The translations under genes and the position numbers were made by a program. Below the pieces are notes generated by a model. It did no database searches. It was given only the letters and a program-made list of their open reading frames with translations, and had not been told where the DNA came from. A stretch of 12,338 nucleotides of DNA from Patescibacteria group bacterium (GTDB taxonomy: Bacteria > Patescibacteriota > Gracilibacteria > UBA1369 > LOWO2-01-FULL-3): the NCBI GenBank assembly GCA_018818755.1, contig JAHIRL010000074.1, positions 1 through 12,338 on the forward strand, written 5' to 3'. Below are positions 6,830 through 12,338 of this stretch, piece by piece (the stretch's first letter is position 1; each line of letters begins with the position of its first letter).

Positions 6830-7363
6830 ATGCTCTTTTCGGTATTATCACTAATCGGAATAATCGCTCTAATAGTGTATCTCTGCATCCATTTCTACAC
6901 TTCGTTTTTTGGTGTTGCCCCTTTTGTGCCAACCCCCATGCGCTCCGTCCACAAAGTTCTCAAACACGCAAAAATTCGCAAAGGAGATATTCTTTATGAT
7001 CTGGGAGCAGGCGATGGGCGATTTCTCAACATTGCCGAAAAAGAATATGGAGCCCACGCAATAGGATACGAGATGGATCCCGGAGTCTACCTTTATGCAA
7101 AACTCAAACAATGGATCCTTGGCTGGAAAGGTACAATGATCCGTTCAAAATTTCAGAAACATAAAATAACCAATGCCGATATAATCGTCTGCTACATGAT
7201 GCCCCACACCCTCAAGAAATTAGAAAAATTTTTCGAAAAACAAATCGCAAGCGGCACCCGCGTAATTTCCTACGCTTTCAAAATTGGAGACCTAAAAGCA
7301 AAAAAGATCATTCCCTCAGATCCAAAAAACCGCATCAGCAAGATTTCAATTTATGAAATTTAA
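6830..7363 (+). CDS. Membrane-anchored class I SAM-dependent methyltransferase, FAM173 (ATPSCKMT)-like
   Basis: A 177-residue protein with an N-terminal hydrophobic helix (about 4-28), then a small Rossmann methyltransferase domain facing the cytosol. Visible motifs: VPTP (33-36) just after the helix, SAM motif I LYDLGAGDGRF (55-65), motif II acidic residue Glu81 in GYEMDP, ADIIVCYMMP (116-125) at the motif IV position, and GTRVISYAF (142-150) at motif V/VI. This order, with a membrane anchor, VPTP and the late GTRVxS strand, is that of the FAM173 family, whose mitochondrial members trimethylate lysines of ATP synthase subunit c or the ADP/ATP carrier. The target of bacterial relatives is unknown to me; a membrane protein lysine is a reasonable inference only. 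The gene starts at a probable transcription start and overlaps convergent comEC by 18 bp. Confidence 0.85.
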   Translation: MLFSVLSLIGIIALIVYLCIHFYTSFFGVAPFVPTPMRSVHKVLKHAKIRKGDILYDLGAGDGRFLNIAEKEYGAHAIGYEMDPGVYLYAKLKQWILGWKGTMIRSKFQKHKITNADIIVCYMMPHTLKKLEKFFEKQIASGTRVISYAFKIGDLKAKKIIPSDPKNRISKISIYEI

Positions 7364-8689
7364 GCTCGCAAAACTCAAACCTGCAAAAATCTTCACAACG
7401 CATATCATCATCTCCAATAACAGATAAGCCACAATCCCCACAGATTTCCCAAACACCAAAGACAAAAAACCGGTCAACATAGCCCAAGGAATCAAAGGCA
7501 AAACAAACAAATTTGCCAAGGGCGAAACAATACTCACTCTCCCAAACTGCCAAACAATCAAAGGTAATACATAAATCTGTGCCGCAAAAGTAACAGCCAA
7601 AGATTCACGAACACAAAAAAGCTCCGGCAAAAATCGCAACCTTCCCATCAAGACATCCGCATATTTAATAATCCCCATCGTTGCCAAAAAGGATAACTGA
7701 AAACCAACATCATAAAGAACAATATTCGGATTCCAAAAATTCATTAAAAAAGCCGCCACAAAAAGTCCGCGCATCACATCATACTGCCGCCCAAAATAAA
7801 GAGCCCCAAGCGAAATCCCTCCCATAACTGCCGCCCGCACCACAGCCGCACTTGCCCCCACCAACACCGTGAAAACAAAAATAAAAATCAAAGAAGCAAA
7901 AACCCGCCACCGCCTCGACAGCCCACTAAACAAACTCCCCACAATCACAATTATCAAAGAAATATTATAACCCGAAATCGCAATAATATGAGTTAAACCA
8001 GTTCGATTAAAATCCTCCATCAAATGATCCGGTATCCCCTTGCGACTCCCCAAAAGCAAACCAGCCAAAAAACTACTATGCGGCTCCTTATACAAATCAT
8101 TAAGCCTTCCCTCCACCACTCCCTTAAACTTAAAAATCCATTCAAAAAAAATCCACCCCTCCCCCTGCCCAATTTTCTCAACAAAACGCGGATTACCAAT
8201 AACCTTACTAACTCCATACCTCCGCAAATACTTCCCATAATCAAACCCATCAAAAACCTCCGGATCCTTCAAAGCCCCTTCCACCCGCAAACAATCTCCA
8301 TATTTATAAACCGGATACCTCTTATAATTGAGTAAAACCTTCCCCCAAACCTCCTGCCCATCCACCTCCCTCACACTCAAGGAATATTTAACCTTATCCC
8401 GCCGCACATCAACCTCATCCAAAATACAAGCCTCCATCACAACATCCTCATAAAAATCCTCCAAATTTCCCGCCCCATAAGTAGCATCAAACCACATTCT
8501 TCCTCCCCCAAGCAAAAAAAAGAATAACAACAACAAAACAAACCGCCATTCAAACCTCAAAATAAAACAAATCCCGCATACCACAAGCAGAAAAAACTCC
8601 ACCAAGCTTCCAGCCTCAAAAAGGACAAAGCCCAAAATGCCCAACAAGAAGGCGATAACCGCAAGATTCAAAAAACTAACCTTTTTCAT
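7346..8689 (-). CDS. comEC: ComEC/Rec2-family DNA uptake channel, lacking the C-terminal hydrolase domain
   Basis: Inner-membrane channel that passes single-stranded DNA into the cell in natural transformation. The 447 residues contain N-terminal membrane helices (about 6-62), an extracytoplasmic OB-like region (about 75-170, with Cys88 and Cys133 that could form a disulfide as proposed for ComEC), then the polytopic competence domain. Family motifs: GFDYGKYL (148-155), GLLLGSRKGIP (210-220), HIIAISGYN (234-242), VRAAVMGGISLGALYFGR (284-301) and YDVGFQLSFLATMGI (326-340). The usual SGxH after HxxAI is SGYN. Typical ComEC is about 700-800 residues with a C-terminal metallo-beta-lactamase domain; here the protein stops after the membrane part, as in many small-genome bacteria. 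I see no frameshift remnant, since downstream DNA is the opposing gene. It ends in TGA. The coding strand is G/T-rich, unlike the other genes. Confidence 0.92.
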   Translation of the reverse strand: MKKVSFLNLAVIAFLLGILGFVLFEAGSLVEFFLLVVCGICFILRFEWRFVLLLLFFFLLGGGRMWFDATYGAGNLEDFYEDVVMEACILDEVDVRRDKVKYSLSVREVDGQEVWGKVLLNYKRYPVYKYGDCLRVEGALKDPEVFDGFDYGKYLRRYGVSKVIGNPRFVEKIGQGEGWIFFEWIFKFKGVVEGRLNDLYKEPHSSFLAGLLLGSRKGIPDHLMEDFNRTGLTHIIAISGYNISLIIVIVGSLFSGLSRRWRVFASLIFIFVFTVLVGASAAVVRAAVMGGISLGALYFGRQYDVMRGLFVAAFLMNFWNPNIVLYDVGFQLSFLATMGIIKYADVLMGRLRFLPELFCVRESLAVTFAAQIYVLPLIVWQFGRVSIVSPLANLFVLPLIPWAMLTGFLSLVFGKSVGIVAYLLLEMMICVVKIFAGLSFASLNFIN

Positions 8690-8695
8690 AAAAAA

Positions 8696-8701
8696 ATTCT
8701 A
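8696..8701 (-). promoter_or_regulatory. -10 box for comEC, leaderless
   Basis: On the - strand TAGAAT (8701 down to 8696, 5/6 to TATAAT). Taking its final T as -7 places +1 at 8689, exactly the A of the comEC start codon. No convincing -35 hexamer; the upstream DNA is a run of phased T-tracts on this strand. Confidence 0.55.
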
Positions 8702-8745
8702 CAAAAAAAACCTAAAAAAACCTTAAATAAAACCTAAAAAAAATC

Positions 8746-8751
8746 TAAAAT
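8746..8751 (+). promoter_or_regulatory. -10 box for the SLH/CAP gene, leaderless
   Basis: TAAAAT (8746-8751, 5/6). The predicted +1 is 8758, or 8759 if the purine is used. The first ATG (8753-8755) lies only 1 nt after the hexamer and would not be transcribed; the second (8759-8761) would be at the 5' end. A weak TTAAAT (8723-8728) with a 17-bp spacer could be the -35. Confidence 0.55.
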
Positions 8752-8758
8752 AATGAAC

Positions 8759-11164
8759 ATGAAAAAGTTTATCCCACTTATAATCGGGCTTAGCATATTT
8801 TTAAACTCCCCACTTTCCTTTGCTAATACAACTTTTTTTAGTGATGTTCCCCCAACACACAAAAATTATAACGCCATCAATTACCTCAAGCAGAACGGCA
8901 TAATCAACGGCTACGAAGACAACACCTTCAGACCCACTAACCTCGTAACCAGAGCCGAGTTTTTAAAAATAATCATAGAAGGCTCAAACATCGAAAATAA
9001 CGGCACGGCCCCCCTGATTTTCACAGATATCGACCAAACCGCCTGGTATATCCCCTATCTTAGAAAGGCCTACGATGAAGAATGGATAAAAGGCTACGCA
9101 GACAACACCTTCCGCCCCAACAAAACCATCACAAAAGCAGAAGCCCTCAAAATAACCGCCAAAGCCCAAAACTGGGGAACAGAAAGCCTCATCAGCACAA
9201 GAGCATTCAAAGATGTCACCCCTACAATCTGGTACGGTCCCTACACAAGCTTTGCCAAAGAACATAACTACCTCGAAGAAACCGGCGACTACTTCTACCC
9301 TGAAAGAGAAATGACCCGAGCCGGTATTAGCGAACTCATTTATCGTACAATACAAAACCCCGCCGAAAATCCCGCAGATCCCACAGAAGAACCGGAACAA
9401 GAACAGGAAGAAGTAACAGAAGAAAGCGAACCCACCAGCTCCAACAATTCAACAAACACCATTGATCAAGACTTTTTCGAAAACATCACCTTAAACTCCC
9501 CACTTCCAAAAGAATATTACAAAAACGAAATTTATATAATTGAAGGATCTGTAAGCTCCAACACCTACGAAGAAATTAACATAGTTTTAGACAGTGGAAA
9601 TTCTTCTCAAAATTTCAAAACAACAGTCACAAATAAATACTTCAGCACTCCAATATTTTTCAGCGACGCCGGATCATTCAATATTGGAATTATTCCCGGA
9701 GAAGCCGGAAAATCAAAAGCCAAGGAAATAAAAGTGCTATCCCAGATTCCCCAAGCCGAGGGCACTGCCACAAAACCAAAAGTAGAAAACTTGGACATCC
9801 AATTCCAAAACGGCAAAACAGAAATTTCCACAGAACTTTCCAAACAGGGATTTAAAAAAATAACTTTCAGCCAAAACTCAAAAACCCACACCTACTACTC
9901 AAGACAAGACCTAGAAGACATCGCCATTTCCTATGCGGATTTCCGTTACTTCCAAGAAAAAGACACAAAGCTAAAAGTGGAAGCCGCCTCCATGTCATCG
10001 ATAATTCCCCTAAAACTAAATTCCGATTTCGGTTTCTCAAAAACAATCGAATTCACAGCCATAAGCCACCAGTTTTCCGAAATTGTCCAGGACGAAATAG
10101 AAACTTCACCTCCTGAAACCCTCAGCTCAAGTTCCAAAAATATTGATTTCAGCGGAGAAGCAAAAACAACCCTAAAACGCACAGCCTATGTAATCAAACC
10201 AAACGGATTTGTGGAAACAATAACCCTTGAAGGCAGTGGCAAAAATTTTGAATTTATCTACAACCCCAGCGAAAACGGAACCTACATAGTAGAAATAAAT
10301 AACGACCAAAGCTTACCAATTATCAACCATCCGATCTACATCGGCAAAATCATCCCCCTAATTCCCGATTATTTTGATCTCCACGAAAGAAAACTTTTTT
10401 CGGGAAGCATTGATGAAAACGCTATGACTAATGAAATGCTAAACTACATCAACGAAGCAAGAGCAGAACACGAACTCTCCCCCATCACCAACAACACAGA
10501 ACTCAATTTACTCGCAAAAAACCATTCGATAGATATGGCCGAGAACAACTTCTTCTCACATACAAACAAAGATGGCCAAAGCCCTGACGACAGAAGGATT
10601 TTAGCCCAAATTCCAATGGCCGTATCAGAAAATATTGCCAAAGATACTTCAATAAAATTTGCTCACGAAGGATTGATGCGTAGCGCAAGTCACAGAAAAA
10701 ACATCCTAACAGCAGAATGGACACAAGTGGGGATAGGCATTGCGGAAAAAGACGGATACCTGTATATAACACAAGAATTTAGTGCAGATACAGTTAGCGA
10801 AGAATCTCTTGTCGACTACAAAACCGAACTTCTTTCTGAAATAAACACCCTAAGATCAAATAACGGAAAATCACCCTTAAATAACACAAGCAATCTCGAC
10901 AACAGCGGCGAATACCTAAACAACAAAGCCATCAATGAAGGACTGGAACTCAACAGTACAATATTCACAGAAGCACTAAGCACATACTCAATAACAGGTA
11001 GTTCGGTTGCCATCGGCAGAAACTACAACATTTGGTCGTCAATCCTCTCCTCAATCCTCACGGATGAAGAAGATCAACTAACAAGCGATTGGATAAATAT
11101 TGGCATTGATCTTGCATTAGACGCCCAAGGAACTATTCATTCCATGATCATCCTCAACAAATAA
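8759..11164 (+). CDS. Secreted protein with three SLH domains and a CAP (SCP/PR1, YkwD-like) domain
   Basis: Exported, wall-bound protein. An in-frame ATG at 8753 would give 803 residues; I prefer 8759 (801 residues), because the -10 box abuts the first ATG and the signal peptide then begins MKKF. Numbering from 8753: signal peptide about 3-24 (cleavage after LSFA); SLH domains at about 28-73, 89-135 and 151-199, with TRAE, TKAE and TRAG signatures; acidic Glu/Pro/Ser/Asn linker (about 203-237); Ig-like beta region (about 245-330); further beta-rich region (340-545); CAP domain (about 556-678) with INEARAEHELSP, FSH (His603), SEN (Glu626) and SHR (His647), the conserved CAP cleft residues; then a decayed CAP-like copy (about 686-803). 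SLH domains bind pyruvylated wall polymers; bacterial CAP proteins have mostly unknown activity. No membrane anchor or sortase signal. The LCP gene follows after 9 nt. Confidence 0.92.
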   Translation: MKKFIPLIIGLSIFLNSPLSFANTTFFSDVPPTHKNYNAINYLKQNGIINGYEDNTFRPTNLVTRAEFLKIIIEGSNIENNGTAPLIFTDIDQTAWYIPYLRKAYDEEWIKGYADNTFRPNKTITKAEALKITAKAQNWGTESLISTRAFKDVTPTIWYGPYTSFAKEHNYLEETGDYFYPEREMTRAGISELIYRTIQNPAENPADPTEEPEQEQEEVTEESEPTSSNNSTNTIDQDFFENITLNSPLPKEYYKNEIYIIEGSVSSNTYEEINIVLDSGNSSQNFKTTVTNKYFSTPIFFSDAGSFNIGIIPGEAGKSKAKEIKVLSQIPQAEGTATKPKVENLDIQFQNGKTEISTELSKQGFKKITFSQNSKTHTYYSRQDLEDIAISYADFRYFQEKDTKLKVEAASMSSIIPLKLNSDFGFSKTIEFTAISHQFSEIVQDEIETSPPETLSSSSKNIDFSGEAKTTLKRTAYVIKPNGFVETITLEGSGKNFEFIYNPSENGTYIVEINNDQSLPIINHPIYIGKIIPLIPDYFDLHERKLFSGSIDENAMTNEMLNYINEARAEHELSPITNNTELNLLAKNHSIDMAENNFFSHTNKDGQSPDDRRILAQIPMAVSENIAKDTSIKFAHEGLMRSASHRKNILTAEWTQVGIGIAEKDGYLYITQEFSADTVSEESLVDYKTELLSEINTLRSNNGKSPLNNTSNLDNSGEYLNNKAINEGLELNSTIFTEALSTYSITGSSVAIGRNYNIWSSILSSILTDEEDQLTSDWINIGIDLALDAQGTIHSMIILNK

Positions 11165-11173
11165 CCAAATTCA

Positions 11174-12338
11174 ATGGATTTCAGAAAACACAAAATAAAA
11201 AATATCCACCACAGCGTCACCATCAGCATTCCCATCGTGATAGCTCTAATTATTGTCATCAGCCTACTTTTTGGCATCGTCAAAGCCTGCATGAGCATAA
11301 ACATATCAGCAATCCTAACCCTGGCCGGATCTGATTTAGAAGAAGATGCTTACGGCCACACAAATTTTCTCCTACTCGGAACCGGAGGAGAAAATCATGA
11401 CGGCGGAAATTTGACAGACACAATCATCGTCAGCAGTCTCGATCATGAAAACAATATAGTCACAATGCTTTCAATCCCCCGCGATCTTTATGTAAAAGAT
11501 TCTCTGGTTGGTAGTTCCAGAATCAACGAAGTTTTCGTTAACGCAAAAAATCAGTACGAAAGCAGTACAAAAGGAATCGAGCACCTAAAAGAAAAGGTGG
11601 AAGAAATTGTTGGTATGCCCATTCATTACTGGGCCAAAGTTGATTTTCAAGGATTTAAAGATTTGATTGATGCCATTGGAGGAATTGAAATTTATGTAAA
11701 AGAAGATCTTTATGACCCCTACTATCCCAAAGATGGAACCTACGAATTCGCACCATTTTCAATCAAAAAAGGCCTCCACGAAATGGACGGGGAAATGACC
11801 TTAAAATATGTTAGAAGTAGAAAAACCACATCCGATTTCGATCGCGCAGACCGACAACAACAAGTACTCAACGCCATTAAAGAGCAAGCATTAAAAGAAG
11901 TAATTTTTTCCAAAAGCAAAATCGAAAGCATTTTAAGCGCCCTAAAAAACAACATCGAAACAAATATTAAAGTAAAAGAAATCCTCACTCTTGGCTCATT
12001 TGCATCAGAACTATCCGCAGAAAATATTTCCCACCGCCTAATCCACGACGACCCCACTCAATGCGGTGGCTTCCTCTACACGCCGGAAAGACAATACTAT
12101 CAAGGCATGTTTGTTTTAATCCCAGCGGCAGTTCCAAACTCAACAAAAGGAGAAGAATTCCTTCACTACTACTCCGACCTTAATTTTAACCTCCCAGAAA
12201 TAGCCCAAGAAGCCTCAACCCTGCACATCCTTAATGGAACACCCGCCGCAGGAACAGCCGGAGAAATAAAACAAATCCTTAACCGCTTCTGCTTTGATGT
12301 CGAAAGATTTGGTAACGCCAGAAATCAGGAAATAAGTG
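11174..12338 (+). CDS. LCP (LytR-CpsA-Psr) family cell-envelope transferase with LytR_C domain (3' partial)
   Basis: LCP enzymes move wall polymers from undecaprenyl-phosphate carriers onto peptidoglycan outside the membrane. The frame is open from the ATG at 11174 through the window end (388 codons seen). Visible parts: short cytosolic start, one membrane helix (about 15-37), LCP domain (about 63-240) with FLLLGTGG (65-72), LTDTIIV (80-86), SIPRDLYV (100-107), SSRINEV (114-120), a Gly-Gly-Ile strand at 169-171, and YVRSR (212-216) followed by DFDRADRQQQ (221-230). A LytR_C-type domain begins near 349 with LHILNGTPAAGTAGE and is cut off by the window. Arg103, Arg116, Arg214, Arg216 and Asp82 match lipid-pyrophosphate-binding positions, but the family's RxDT is LTDT, so one Arg is lost. 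It starts 9 nt after the SLH/CAP stop, with no Shine-Dalgarno sequence, and is probably co-transcribed. Confidence 0.93.
   Translation, partial: MDFRKHKIKNIHHSVTISIPIVIALIIVISLLFGIVKACMSINISAILTLAGSDLEEDAYGHTNFLLLGTGGENHDGGNLTDTIIVSSLDHENNIVTMLSIPRDLYVKDSLVGSSRINEVFVNAKNQYESSTKGIEHLKEKVEEIVGMPIHYWAKVDFQGFKDLIDAIGGIEIYVKEDLYDPYYPKDGTYEFAPFSIKKGLHEMDGEMTLKYVRSRKTTSDFDRADRQQQVLNAIKEQALKEVIFSKSKIESILSALKNNIETNIKVKEILTLGSFASELSAENISHRLIHDDPTQCGGFLYTPERQYYQGMFVLIPAAVPNSTKGEEFLHYYSDLNFNLPEIAQEASTLHILNGTPAAGTAGEIKQILNRFCFDVERFGNARNQEIS

Larger units (their letters stand above)
8690..8752. promoter_or_regulatory. Divergent promoter region with phased A-tracts
   Basis: The gap between comEC and the SLH gene is nearly pure A on the + strand, broken by CCT or TCT every 10-12 bp (8711, 8721, 8733, 8744). 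A-runs begin at 8703, 8714, 8725 (one T inside), 8736 and 8747, that is every 11 bp, plus 8690. A-tracts repeated with the helical period bend DNA. Both flanking promoters lie inside this block. Confidence 0.7.

Noticed and set aside
4152..7348. UGA recoded as Gly or Trp
   Set aside because: TGA ends nrdJ just after its zinc ribbon and ends comEC, no gene contains in-frame TGA, and Gly and Trp are encoded by standard codons.
8024..8335. Open frame on the + strand inside comEC, rich in Pro, Lys and Ile
   Set aside because: Composition is that of the complement of a G/T-rich gene; comEC motifs on the other strand run straight through this region.
1..12338. tRNA, rRNA, CRISPR array, transposon, toxin-antitoxin or defence genes
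   Set aside because: I looked on both strands and saw no cloverleaf, repeat-spacer pattern, inverted-repeat-bounded transposase or defence-family motif.

Overview
The window holds seven protein-coding genes, six on the + strand and one on the - strand, with short gaps and no RNA gene, insertion sequence or CRISPR array. I infer a bacterium of the Candidate Phyla Radiation (Patescibacteria), possibly the Peregrinibacteria/Gracilibacteria side, but there is no marker gene to prove it. The support is: compact ComEC without its usual C-terminal domain, a divergent LCP protein, a one-gene class II ribonucleotide reductase, start codons without Shine-Dalgarno sequences, and apparently leaderless promoters. 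UGA is an ordinary stop: nrdJ and comEC both end on it after complete domains, so this is not a UGA=Gly lineage.

Layout. Bases 1-1600 carry the 3' part of a cysteine desulfurase gene (start outside the window) followed 2 nt later by a DJ-1/PfpI-family gene. A 226-nt gap (1601-1826) holds a tandem pair of NrdR-box-like operators, then nrdJ (1827-4154), a complete adenosylcobalamin-dependent ribonucleotide reductase with ATP-cone and C-terminal zinc ribbon. A strong hairpin terminator follows, then a well-formed sigma70-type promoter driving an 828-residue, Lys/Glu-rich, mostly helical protein of unknown function (4319-6805). Next is a membrane-anchored FAM173-like methyltransferase (6830-7363), whose end overlaps the end of a convergent comEC on the - strand (8689-7346). 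From a 63-70 nt A-tract-rich divergent promoter region, comEC goes left and a secreted SLH + CAP-domain protein goes right (8759-11164), followed after 9 nt by an LCP (LytR-CpsA-Psr) gene that runs off the window end (11174-12338).

How the genes fit together. The last two genes form a likely cell-envelope operon: the SLH protein would bind a wall polymer and LCP enzymes attach such polymers. nrdJ supplies deoxynucleotides and looks NrdR-controlled. The desulfurase supplies sulfur for Fe-S clusters or tRNA thiolation. comEC is the DNA-import channel of natural transformation. The methyltransferase and the Lys/Glu-rich protein have no assignable partner here.

The main unexplained signals are regulatory and architectural: -10 boxes placed exactly so that transcription would begin at the start codon of three genes, phased A-tracts in the divergent promoter, a strand-wide A/C bias that does not follow gene direction, degenerate ~40-residue repeats in the 828-residue protein, and a second, decayed CAP-like domain at the end of the SLH protein.
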